Below are positions 17,240-24,761 of a stretch of DNA of 45,881 nucleotides, in pieces. The number at the start of each line of letters is the position of its first letter. Positions within the stretch are counted from its first letter, which is position 1. This DNA is from Cyclobacterium sp. 1_MG-2023. GTDB taxonomy: Bacteria; Bacteroidota; Bacteroidia; Cytophagales; Cyclobacteriaceae. The position numbers and the translations under genes were made by a program. The stretch spans positions 1 to 45,881 of the forward strand of contig NZ_JAUOPC010000022.1 of the NCBI RefSeq assembly GCF_030546805.1, read 5' to 3'. A model generated the notes under the pieces. That model saw nothing but the letters and a program-made list of their open reading frames with translations. It did not search any database and was not told the origin of the DNA.

Positions 17240-18010
17240 TTACAATCTTGGCAAAGTCAAACCTCCATCTACCATGATCACTTGACCTGTAGAATAAGGA
17301 AAATCACCCTTAGCTAAGGCTGTTACCGCCAAACCTACGTCTTCCGGCAGCCCCCATCTTGGCTGGACCATCAGTCCTTCACCAATTAACTTGTCGTATT
17401 TTTCTTTAACACCTGAAGTCATATCGGTAGCGATCACTCCCGGTCTTACTTCATATACAGGAATATTGTACTCTCCTAACCTAACGGCAAAAAGCTGGGT
17501 AGCCATACTCATTCCGGCTTTGGCAACACAATATTCACCACGGTTTACTGAAGCGACAGTAGCAGAAATTGAAGAAACATTGATAATAGAACCTGTAAAA
17601 TCTTCAGCTTTTCCTTTCTGCTCAATCATCCAATTGGCAGCCAATTGGGAAAGGAAATAAGCTGAATTTAGGTTGGTTTTCAACACATAATCGAAGCTCT
17701 CTTCTGTGGCTTCCAAAATGTCCTTTCTTTCCTTGGGTGCTACGCCTGCATTGTTTACCAAGACATTCAAGCGACCATAATGGGCCTTGATTTTGTCCAT
17801 GATACCTTGTCTCTCTTCAGCACTTCCTACATCTCCTCTGCAATAGACAGCATCAGCTCCCAAAGCCTTCAATTCTTCAAGACTGGAAAGTACATCCTCT
17901 TCCTTTCGCATGCCATTGATGGCAAGATCAAAATTTTGTTTGGCCAGGCATTTCGCAATACCCAAACCAATTCCACGGGATCCCCCCGTGACTAAGGCTA
18001 CTTTTTTCAT
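17240..18010 (-). CDS. SDR family oxidoreductase
   Basis: A classical short-chain dehydrogenase of 256 residues: TGGSRGIG dinucleotide motif at 8-15, NNAGV at 86-90, active-site serines around 146-148, and Tyr160-x-x-x-Lys164. It ends with the usual VDGGLTL. It resembles FabG and KduD-type (2-dehydro-3-deoxygluconate 5-dehydrogenase) enzymes. In an operon with a GH88 hydrolase a sugar-acid dehydrogenase is more likely than fatty acid synthesis. It lies 12 bases after the Gfo/Idh gene; the gap of about 110 bases to the next gene holds no clear promoter. Confidence 0.88.
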   Translation of the reverse strand: MKKVALVTGGSRGIGLGIAKCLAKQNFDLAINGMRKEEDVLSSLEELKALGADAVYCRGDVGSAEERQGIMDKIKAHYGRLNVLVNNAGVAPKERKDILEATEESFDYVLKTNLNSAYFLSQLAANWMIEQKGKAEDFTGSIINVSSISATVASVNRGEYCVAKAGMSMATQLFAVRLGEYNIPVYEVRPGVIATDMTSGVKEKYDKLIGEGLMVQPRWGLPEDVGLAVTALAKGDFPYSTGQVIMVDGGLTLPRL

Positions 18011-18022
18011 GGGTTTGTTAAT

Positions 18023-19165
18023 TTATAGTTCCGGGATATCTAACCAAGCCCTTTTCTCCCAGCTTTCTAATCCTTTTTCTGCCAATTGTACACCTCTAGC
18101 ACCTTCTTTCATGTCCCAAGGGAAAGGAGAATCGGTGACAATATGCTTCAAGAACAATTCCCACTGTACTTTAAATGCATTGTCCATGGGCTCTTGTTCC
18201 GGCACCTTAGACCAACCTTCGTAAAATTCAATTGGCTGAGCGATATCAGGGTTCCAAACCGGTTTTGGAGTATTTCCATAATGCTGAATGTAACATTCCC
18301 TTAGGCCGGCTACTGCAGAACCTTTGGTACCATCCACTTGTACAGTAAGCAAGTCATCTCTTCTTACCCTTACCGTCCAAGATGAATTGAACTGGGCAAT
18401 GATATCACCTTCCAATTCAAATGTCGCATAAGCAGCGTCATCTGCTGTACATTTGTAAGGTTTACCTTGCTCATCTACACGTTCCTTGATGTGGGTAGCT
18501 CCCATACAAGATACCGCTTTCACTTTACCGAAAATATTGTCCAATACGTATCTCCAATGGCACAACATATCTACAATGATTCCTCCATCATCTTCTTTTC
18601 TGTAATTCCAGGAAGGTCTTTGTGCAGGAATGGTCTGACCTTCAAATACCCAGTATCCAAACTCACCTCTTACAGAAAGAATCTCGCCAAAAAACCCATT
18701 TTCAATAAGTCTTTGAAGCTTTCTTAAACCGGGCAACCATAATTTATCCTGTACTACCCCATTTTTCACACCAGCTTCATTACAAATTTTATGCAATTCT
18801 AAAGCTGTCTCTGTATCTACAGCTACCGGTTTTTCACAATAAATATGTTTACCGGCTTTTACTGCTTGCTTTACTGCGTCAGCTCTTCTGCCTGTGGTTT
18901 GGGCATCAAAGTAAACACTGTATTGGTCGTCATTCATGACACTGTCCAAATCCGTAGTGTATTTGGCTACACCTGAACGCTTACTTAAAGCTTTTAATTT
19001 GTCTTCATTTCTTCCTACCAAAACCGGGTCAGGCATAATGGTATCTCCATTGTCTAACTTCACCCCGCCTTGTTTGATAATTTCTGCGATACTACGCATC
19101 AAATGTTGGTTGGTGCCCATCCTACCGGTGACACCGTTCATGATAATTCCTACCTTATGTTCCAT
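18023..19165 (-). CDS. Gfo/Idh/MocA family oxidoreductase
   Basis: The 380-residue enzyme has an unusual N-terminal glycine motif (MNGVTGRMGTNQH) and then CEKPVAVDTE near residue 115 and DDGGIIVDMLCHWRYVLDN near residue 198, where the conserved Asp and His of the family lie. No signal peptide, so it acts in the cytoplasm. It is 12 bases downstream of the isomerase gene. Gfo/Idh enzymes next to TIM-barrel isomerases often carry out oxidation of a sugar at C3 before glycoside cleavage or epimerisation. That reaction is inferred here; the direct substrate is unknown. Confidence 0.88.
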   Translation of the reverse strand: MEHKVGIIMNGVTGRMGTNQHLMRSIAEIIKQGGVKLDNGDTIMPDPVLVGRNEDKLKALSKRSGVAKYTTDLDSVMNDDQYSVYFDAQTTGRRADAVKQAVKAGKHIYCEKPVAVDTETALELHKICNEAGVKNGVVQDKLWLPGLRKLQRLIENGFFGEILSVRGEFGYWVFEGQTIPAQRPSWNYRKEDDGGIIVDMLCHWRYVLDNIFGKVKAVSCMGATHIKERVDEQGKPYKCTADDAAYATFELEGDIIAQFNSSWTVRVRRDDLLTVQVDGTKGSAVAGLRECYIQHYGNTPKPVWNPDIAQPIEFYEGWSKVPEQEPMDNAFKVQWELFLKHIVTDSPFPWDMKEGARGVQLAEKGLESWEKRAWLDIPEL

Positions 19166-19177
19166 TTTTATATTTTT

Positions 19178-20008
19178 TTAACTTTTATAATAACTTTCAA
19201 CAATCTTGTCTAAAAACTCTTTTTGGTCTCCTGCCCAATGCCTGTCAGAAAAAATTTCAACTTCATTAAAGCCAGAAAACCCAGCTTCCTCAGCCCATCC
19301 TCTGATGGTTGGAATGTCTATACACCCTTCTCCCATTAAACCTCTGTCATTCAAGAAATCAACGGTTGGACACATCCAGTCACAAATATGAAAGGCATAT
19401 AGATTGTCATTGCGACCACATCTTAATAGTTCTTCTCTTAAGTCAGGATCCCACCACAGGTGGTAAACATCAGCAGCTACACCAACATGATCTGAACCTA
19501 TGGCCTCTGCCATATCATTGGCCTGTCCCATGGTATTCACAGCCGACCTGGTATCTGCATACATGGGGTGTAAAGGCTCTATGGCCAACTTCACTCCATG
19601 TTCTATTGCAAAAGGTAAAACCTTTTCAATCCCTTCTTGGATTTGTTCTCGAGACTTTACCAAAGATTGCCCGGGATCTGCACCACAAACCAATACAATC
19701 ATGGGAGCACCCAATGCAGCAGCCTCTTCAATGGCCTTATAATTGTCTTGGATGGCCTGCTCTCGGGTCTTTGAAGACACCGAAGGGAAAAAGCCTCCCC
19801 TCACCAAGGATACAATCTCCAAACCATGGCTTCTCAACCTGTCTCCGGAAGCTGCTATATCTCGACCTCCAAGATATTGGCGCCAAACGGAAATTCCTTT
19901 GACTCCTACTCTTTCATAGTTTTCAGCAGCTTCTTCCAAACTCCAAGGCTTTGTAGTAATGGTGTGAATACAAAGCTTACTTAAATCTTTTATAGGTTTC
20001 ACACTCAT
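19178..20008 (-). CDS. Sugar phosphate isomerase/epimerase-like TIM barrel
   Basis: This AP-endonuclease-2/xylose-isomerase-type barrel keeps four metal-ligand candidates in order: Glu in LAIEPLHP, Asp in GVAADVYHLWW, His in LYAFHICDW and Glu in FNEVEIF. A frame from TTG at 20017 is three residues longer; the ATG at 20008 overlaps the GH88 stop as ATGA and is preferred (276 residues). It probably isomerises, epimerises or eliminates a keto-sugar produced by the neighbouring dehydrogenases. Homologues include inosose and 3-keto-sugar enzymes. Confidence 0.85.
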   Translation of the reverse strand: MSVKPIKDLSKLCIHTITTKPWSLEEAAENYERVGVKGISVWRQYLGGRDIAASGDRLRSHGLEIVSLVRGGFFPSVSSKTREQAIQDNYKAIEEAAALGAPMIVLVCGADPGQSLVKSREQIQEGIEKVLPFAIEHGVKLAIEPLHPMYADTRSAVNTMGQANDMAEAIGSDHVGVAADVYHLWWDPDLREELLRCGRNDNLYAFHICDWMCPTVDFLNDRGLMGEGCIDIPTIRGWAEEAGFSGFNEVEIFSDRHWAGDQKEFLDKIVESYYKS

Positions 20009-21387
20009 GACAGACAATTAAAGAAAGTGTAATAAGTATCCTTATCTATGATGCGTTGTACATACAATGCCAGTTCTCTTGCATGATAATCTCCCCACAT
20101 GCTGGATTCATTACAGGCAATTTTTTGACCTGCAGGCACATTGTCCCATCCGTTTGGTTCATGATAAATGGAGTGCAAAATCAATCCTTGATGATTTTTA
20201 TCTGTGCTTAGGTAGGGCTCGTCCAACAGAGTTTTTAGAACGGTTAGCCCCGCTTGCCAGTAAGTATTCCCTTTTTTCTCATCCCCGTTTTTCTTTAGGT
20301 AATGACCTAGTCTCAATAATCCTTGAGCGCCAATGGCAGCAGCAGAACTATCTACCGGTTCAAAGTCATTGTAAGGATCCGCAGGACGAGAAAGATAATC
20401 CCCTAATTTATGAAGATTAGGTGCTCCTGTATCCCAATAAGGGATACCATCCGTAGGTGTATGTTCGATGTAAAAATCGCAAGATGCTGTAGCTGCTTTT
20501 AGCAAAAACGCTTTAATTTCTGCCGGGTCTCCATAGGCTTTTAGCGAAGTTTCCGATAAAGTCTCTATGTATTCTAACTCCTCAGCAAAACCACACATGG
20601 CCCAGGCCAATCCACGTGTCCATGTAGAAAATCCGGTATACCCTTGCTGAGAATTAGGGCAACGATAATTGCCGTCGTTGGTATTAAAGACGCTTTCGTG
20701 AGCCGTCCTACCCCATAGATCATATCTATCTCTGCCTTCACCATAGTAGACAGAATAATCGGCAGTTGCTTTGGCATGTTGCAAGCCTCTCACGAGAAGG
20801 TTGACTTTTTTGTCATTCTCTTCTTGGAGCACATGGCCCAAGCTATGGCTAAGCATCAAAATCCTTACGGTTCTAATTGTGTCCACAAAAAGTGAATGGG
20901 GACCATTGAAGGAGTACATAAATCCGCCTTCTTTGATGGGAGACCATCGGCTGGCTTGCACAGCTCCTGATATCTTCAATGCCAATTCATAATAATTTTT
21001 CTCCCATTCAACATAAGGAATTTTCTCCTCCACCATTAGTCTCAATAAATTACCATAGGTGCTGACATTGTTGAAACCGTGATCATGTACACCTGTGTGG
21101 CTGATGTGAGGTGCCATGTATTGATGCGTTTTTAGTTTTCCTTTTTCGAGGAAACTCTTTTCACCTGTTGCATCAAACTGCAAGATGGAAGAGCCAAACT
21201 GAAAGCCTTGTGTCCATTCGGTCCATCCTCTGGTTGCATATTTTCCATCTACAGTGAAAACCGGGGAGCCTTGGTTTTGGGGATATTCCTTTTCAATTGC
21301 GGAGATTTTCTCAGCAGAGAGTTGCCAAAATTTATCCAGAGCAGATTTTAAATCTTTAGCTTGGATTTCAGAATCAATTGCAATCAT
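20005..21387 (-). CDS. Glycoside hydrolase family 88 (unsaturated glucuronyl hydrolase-like)
   Basis: The 460-residue (alpha/alpha)6-barrel protein keeps both aspartates of the family: Asp102 in VHDHGF (matching the HDLGF catalytic motif) and Asp169 in FVDTIRTVRIL. GYTGFSTWTRGLAWAMCGFAEEL is the typical GH88 segment. GH88 enzymes hydrate the C4-C5 double bond of unsaturated uronyl oligosaccharides made by polysaccharide lyases, releasing 5-keto-4-deoxyuronate. No signal peptide is seen, so it acts on imported oligosaccharides. It is the first gene of a six-gene operon and no lyase is present in this window. Whether the substrate is a GAG, ulvan, pectin or gellan fragment cannot be told. Confidence 0.85.
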   Translation of the reverse strand: MIAIDSEIQAKDLKSALDKFWQLSAEKISAIEKEYPQNQGSPVFTVDGKYATRGWTEWTQGFQFGSSILQFDATGEKSFLEKGKLKTHQYMAPHISHTGVHDHGFNNVSTYGNLLRLMVEEKIPYVEWEKNYYELALKISGAVQASRWSPIKEGGFMYSFNGPHSLFVDTIRTVRILMLSHSLGHVLQEENDKKVNLLVRGLQHAKATADYSVYYGEGRDRYDLWGRTAHESVFNTNDGNYRCPNSQQGYTGFSTWTRGLAWAMCGFAEELEYIETLSETSLKAYGDPAEIKAFLLKAATASCDFYIEHTPTDGIPYWDTGAPNLHKLGDYLSRPADPYNDFEPVDSSAAAIGAQGLLRLGHYLKKNGDEKKGNTYWQAGLTVLKTLLDEPYLSTDKNHQGLILHSIYHEPNGWDNVPAGQKIACNESSMWGDYHARELALYVQRIIDKDTYYTFFNCLS

Positions 21388-21540
21388 ACATTTAATGGGT
21401 TTAAGTTTATTTTGGAATTGAGATTTGTACCTCTAAAATTCAGTATTATAATCTGATTTCTAAAATATCAAATCATGCACTTTTTGTTTAAGAAGATAAA
21501 GATATCTTAAAATTTATCAAGTATAAAGGCATTATTCACT

Positions 21541-22437
21541 TTATTGCTGGTACTTTTCATTTTCTACCCATCTAAACTCAGATGGAGAAACCCCTGTTTT
21601 CTTTTTAAAAATTCTGCTAAAATAGGATGGATCAGGGTAATTGAGTTCATAAGCAATTTCCTTATTGGAAAGGTCCGTATAGATGAGGTACCGTTTGGCC
21701 TGAAGCATTAAACGCTCCAAAATCACCTCTCCGGCAGTCATACCGGTTATTTTTTTCACATGTTTGTTTAAAACACTAGGCGAAAGTTTCATTCGATCCG
21801 CAAAATCCTGAACCTGATGCACTTGCTTAAAATTATGCTCAACCAATGCATTGAATTGTTGGACCAAAGCAAAATCAGGATCCAATGTATTATTTTTATC
21901 AGCAAAATACCTTAGGTAATATTGCTTGCACTTGATCAGGAAAATCTGAAGGTAATTATTTAAAATGGCCGTGGTAAAGCTGTTCCATTTTTTGTATTCC
22001 TTTCCAATCGCTTCAATCAAATCTATAAGTTCCTTAAAATCCTCTTCATTTAAGTTAAGAATTGGGACCAAGGTAGGATTATTGAAATAAGGCAGTTGAA
22101 AAAGAAATTCTTCATTTTTTGTATCTAAAGCATAAAATTCTCTAGAAAAAACCATGAGATACCCATGGTAATCATTTTCTCTACTTATTTTGTGCACTTG
22201 TCCCGGGGTTAGAAAATGTACACTTCGCGAATGGATACTATGGCTATTGAAATCAATTTCATGCCTCCCTGCTCCGTTTACAAAAACACATATCTCATAG
22301 TATTTATGTCGGTGAGGTCTATCAGTCTCATGGGGGTAAGTACTATTTTGAATGGTTTTTCCTTGAACTTCATAAATTTGGAATGCCCTTTTGTTGGTGA
22401 TTTTGGGCATTTCATACGTCTTGATAGGCTCTTGCAT
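21541..22437 (-). CDS. AraC family transcriptional regulator
   Basis: The 298-residue protein has an N-terminal cupin-like sensor (RPHRHKYYEICVFVNGAGRHEID, VHFLTPGQVHKI) and a C-terminal double helix-turn-helix (residues about 195-295: VQDFADRMKLSPSVLNKHVKKITG and SNKEIAYELNYPDPSYFSRIFKKKTGVSPSEFR in two parts). It is transcribed in the same direction as the GH88 operon, 153 bases before it, and probably activates it on binding a sugar-derived ligand. That gap is AT-rich without an obvious TAnnTTTG element, as expected of an activator-dependent promoter. Confidence 0.88.
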   Translation of the reverse strand: MQEPIKTYEMPKITNKRAFQIYEVQGKTIQNSTYPHETDRPHRHKYYEICVFVNGAGRHEIDFNSHSIHSRSVHFLTPGQVHKISRENDYHGYLMVFSREFYALDTKNEEFLFQLPYFNNPTLVPILNLNEEDFKELIDLIEAIGKEYKKWNSFTTAILNNYLQIFLIKCKQYYLRYFADKNNTLDPDFALVQQFNALVEHNFKQVHQVQDFADRMKLSPSVLNKHVKKITGMTAGEVILERLMLQAKRYLIYTDLSNKEIAYELNYPDPSYFSRIFKKKTGVSPSEFRWVENEKYQQ

Positions 22438-22623
22438 GGCAATCGTTGCGTTAAACCTCTAAGGTAATCAAAAAAATAAAATGTATTTTTCAAAAATCGT
22501 TAATAAGCAAGCTTAAAACAATACAATTTTTATCAAACCAACACATATATCAGCTATATTTTAAATATAATGTATTTTTTAAGTATTTTCATTGTCATAT
22601 TTTTAATTATAATAGGTTTGTTT

Positions 22624-22631
22624 TACCTTTG
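22624..22631 (+). promoter_or_regulatory. -7 element TACCTTTG for the tRNA-like gene
   Basis: A perfect TAnnTTTG element; no well-spaced TTG lies upstream. Transcription would start near 22638, just before the leader hairpin. The 180 bases upstream, back to the AraC gene, are very AT-rich with no gene. Confidence 0.55.
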
Positions 22632-22642
22632 AGATATCAAAC

Positions 22643-22659
22643 AGAGACAAATGGTCTCT
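22643..22659 (+). other. Leader hairpin before the tRNA-like RNA
   Basis: agagac (22643-22648) pairs with gtctct (22654-22659) around a five-base loop, ending five bases before the cloverleaf begins. It could guide 5' processing by RNase P or be part of the functional RNA. Confidence 0.5.
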
Positions 22660-22664
22660 TATAC

Positions 22665-22788
22665 TGTAGGATGATGAAACTGGCAGACATGCCCTCCTGT
22701 CTCGAGGGTGGAGATCACAGGATAAAGAAAATAGCGAGCTCGTATTTTTCCTAACTGCTCCGTGGAGGTTCGACTCCTTCTCCTACAG
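22665..22788 (+). tRNA. tRNA-like gene, Leu-type body, GUC anticodon, giant variable region
   Basis: A full cloverleaf can be drawn. Acceptor 22665-22671 with 22781-22787 (seven pairs; C22664 and G22788 could add an eighth). D arm 22674-22690 with the Leu-type AAACTGGCAGA loop and a three-pair stem. Anticodon stem CCCTC/GAGGG (22692-22696 with 22704-22708), loop CTGTCTC, anticodon GTC at 22699-22701 after T33. T arm GGAGG-TTCGACT-CCTTC at 22764-22780. The variable region (22709-22763) is about 55 nt, against 10-25 in normal class II tRNAs. It folds as GGAG/CTCC with an inner AGGA/TCCT and AAAATA/TATTTT stem. T37 is unusual, since a purine is the rule. CCA is not encoded. It may be a real exotic tRNA, a decayed tRNA-Leu or a tRNA-mimicking RNA. 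Confidence 0.6.
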
Positions 22789-22819
22789 CAGGTTATTTTG
22801 GGTTTATTGTTAATTGACT

Positions 22820-22852
22820 AAAGCTATGAGACATTGTTTCATAGCTTTTTTT
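22820..22852 (+). terminator. Terminator of the tRNA-like gene
   Basis: aaagctatga (22820-22829) pairs perfectly with tcatagcttt (22839-22848), followed by seven T. With the -7 element at 22624 it defines a stand-alone transcript of about 215 nt. Confidence 0.85.
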
Positions 22853-22925
22853 GTTTTCTAGCTTTTTTAAACCGCTAATGAGGGTTGGAAATCAAGTAAT
22901 AGAAAAAAATAAAATAGCTATAAAA

Positions 22926-22960
22926 TAAAAAAGCAGGGGAATATCCCCTGCTTTTTATTT
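22926..22960. terminator. Bidirectional terminator
   Basis: aaaaagcagggg (22928-22939) pairs with cccctgcttttt (22945-22956), with A and T runs on the two sides. It ends the DUF3078 gene on the minus strand and can block read-through from the tRNA-like unit. Confidence 0.85.
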
Positions 22961-23059
22961 TGAAAACTAAACCAACTATTATTTAACTACCATAATACAA
23001 ACAAAATTAACAATACCTGATTAAAAACCAAATTAACCTGATAAAAAATGGTTGATAAT

Positions 23060-23962
23060 CTATTTTTTGTTACCCACTTTATACAATATACCCAATGCTA
23101 AGCCTTGGCTATATTGAACCCCAGGATCCTGATCTATATCATATAAGGATATTCCTGTAAGGGTAACATTGATTATACTTGAAATTTTTGCCGTAAGGGT
23201 TACATCCAACCTATGATCTATATTTTTCAATGACAAGGTCTCATAGTTGGCAAACATGGTATACCTTGATTTTAGGTTAAGGTTTTCTGAGAGATTTTTA
23301 TCAAGGCTGGCGAAAATCTGCATGGCCAACCATTCAACCCTTACCGTTTCACCTGCCGGCACTCCATAGTTTGCGGGTACATTTGCAATAATCTGATCGT
23401 CCGTTACAAATGTAAATCTAGGAGAAAATGGACCTATCCTTAAGAAAAACTCTTTATTTGGTTTGAATTCAAAACCTAAGGATGAGGTCAAATAGCCTGG
23501 TGCCATAAACTTAGAAATCAACGATTTGGTATCATCATCATTGTAGGTATAACCTTCTGCGAATTGTGAAAGGTAATTTACAGAAAAGTAACTTGACCAT
23601 TTTTTACTCATCTGGTACCCTAATTTTGAATCAAGGAATATTCTGTCATTGGACTTTCTCGTTCCTTCCCCCTCATTTCTTACTATCCCAAATAAAAGCT
23701 CCAATTCATTGTCCCATGATATTTTATCCTTTTGGTAAAGGGCTTTACCTGCAATGATACTTCCAAATGCCACAGAGTTCACCCCTCCGGCTTTCCAATT
23801 GTTACTAAACCCGGCCTGATTGAAGTTCAATCCTGCACTAAATTCGGATTGCCAGTAGGAGGTATCTGTTGGAGTAGGCTCCGGGACATTAGTATTGCCT
23901 TGTCCCAAGGTTATATTTATTGCTAAGACAAAAACCAGTAAGGTTAGTATAAAATTTTTCAT
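23060..23962 (-). CDS. DUF3078 domain outer-membrane protein
   Basis: The 300-residue protein has a 20-residue signal peptide (ending TLGQ) and a mature part of amphipathic beta strands. Residues 37-70 carry the DUF3078 pattern (GLNFNQAGFSNNWKAGG), repeated alternation of hydrophobic and polar residues continues to the end, and the last residues (LALGILYKVGNKK) do not show the terminal aromatic of classical porins. The family is widespread in Bacteroidota and probably forms an outer-membrane barrel; function unknown. Single-gene unit with a strong terminator and about 140 bases to the divergent DUF202 gene. Confidence 0.85.
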   Translation of the reverse strand: MKNFILTLLVFVLAINITLGQGNTNVPEPTPTDTSYWQSEFSAGLNFNQAGFSNNWKAGGVNSVAFGSIIAGKALYQKDKISWDNELELLFGIVRNEGEGTRKSNDRIFLDSKLGYQMSKKWSSYFSVNYLSQFAEGYTYNDDDTKSLISKFMAPGYLTSSLGFEFKPNKEFFLRIGPFSPRFTFVTDDQIIANVPANYGVPAGETVRVEWLAMQIFASLDKNLSENLNLKSRYTMFANYETLSLKNIDHRLDVTLTAKISSIINVTLTGISLYDIDQDPGVQYSQGLALGILYKVGNKK

Positions 23963-24103
23963 GCTTTACTTTATTAATTTTCAATAATTGTGTATTCTAA
24001 ATGTTATTACTAAAAGACTTAAAACTTAATTTCAATTATTTTTCCTTGAAATTAACAGTAACAACTCTTTTACAATAGCTAAATCTAAACAAAGCGCAAA
24101 TTT

Positions 24104-24379
24104 ATGGAAAATCAAACAGAAGAAACACTGATTGTTAGAGATTTTTTAGCCCGCCAAAGGACAAAGCTTGCCAATGACCGAACCTTATTGGCCTATATTA
24201 GAACAAGTTTATACTTTATTGTAAGTGGTACAGCATTAATTAAGGTAAATGACCTTGCCAATGTAAAGAGTCTAGGGTATTTTTCTTTCTTGATCAGTGT
24301 GATTTTATTAATAACCGGATTCATCAATTATTTCAAATTAAAAAACAAGCTATCCAAAGGTAAATACCAAAAAATGTAA
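24104..24379 (+). CDS. DUF202 family small membrane protein
   Basis: The 91-residue protein shows the DUF202 pattern: a charged N terminus with FLARQRTKLANDRTLLAYIRTSL and then two membrane helices (about 32-48 and 56-74). Members are inner-membrane proteins of unknown role. It is followed 79 bases later by another small membrane protein on the same strand, and both share the terminator at 24703-24739. Confidence 0.85.
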   Translation: MENQTEETLIVRDFLARQRTKLANDRTLLAYIRTSLYFIVSGTALIKVNDLANVKSLGYFSFLISVILLITGFINYFKLKNKLSKGKYQKM

Positions 24380-24458
24380 ATTGGTATCACATTGTATTAT
24401 GTGCAGAAAAATTGGTAGGCTATTTGCAACTTAACTTATAACACCAACACTATTTTAG

Positions 24459-24668
24459 ATGAAATTTTTAGGAATAATTTTAATCATTGTGGGAACCGTC
24501 ATGTTTTTAATTACAGGTATTTCCTATACCACAGAAGAAACTATAATTGATGCCGGACCATTAAAAATTAGTACGGACAAAGAAAATAACCTCGATTGGC
24601 CCCCTTACGCCGGAGGCATTGCTATCGTCGCAGGTTTTATTTTAATGGCAGCAGGAAAAAAGAAATAA
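24459..24668 (+). CDS. Small membrane protein, DUF3185-like
   Basis: The 69-residue protein has two hydrophobic helices (residues 2-20 and 48-65) around a polar stretch (TTEETIIDAGPLKISTDKE). The closing IAIVAGFILMAAGKKK is typical of DUF3185-type proteins, whose function is unknown. The loop is probably periplasmic. It looks like the second gene of a two-gene unit with the DUF202 gene. Confidence 0.65.
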   Translation: MKFLGIILIIVGTVMFLITGISYTTEETIIDAGPLKISTDKENNLDWPPYAGGIAIVAGFILMAAGKKK

Positions 24669-24702
24669 ACTAAAAATAGAAAATTAACTGTTCCATAGTA
24701 AA

Positions 24703-24739
24703 CAAAAAAAGCTACAACTATTAAGTTGTAGCTTTTTTT
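24703..24739. terminator. Bidirectional terminator
   Basis: agctacaact pairs with agttgtagct around a four-base loop (24710-24733), with seven A before and seven T after. It separates the convergent small membrane protein genes and polyphosphate kinase. Confidence 0.9.
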
Positions 24740-24761
24740 GATGCTAACTTTTCCAAAAATA

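Noticed and set aside
22665-22788. tRNA-Sec or a tRNA with a group I intron
   Set aside because: The anticodon is GUC, not UCA, and the D stem is short. The extra sequence lies in the variable region, not the anticodon loop, and is too short for a group I intron.
22640-22852. tmRNA or SRP RNA
   Set aside because: There is no tag-coding segment or permuted acceptor as in tmRNA, and no GGAA-tetraloop SRP domain.
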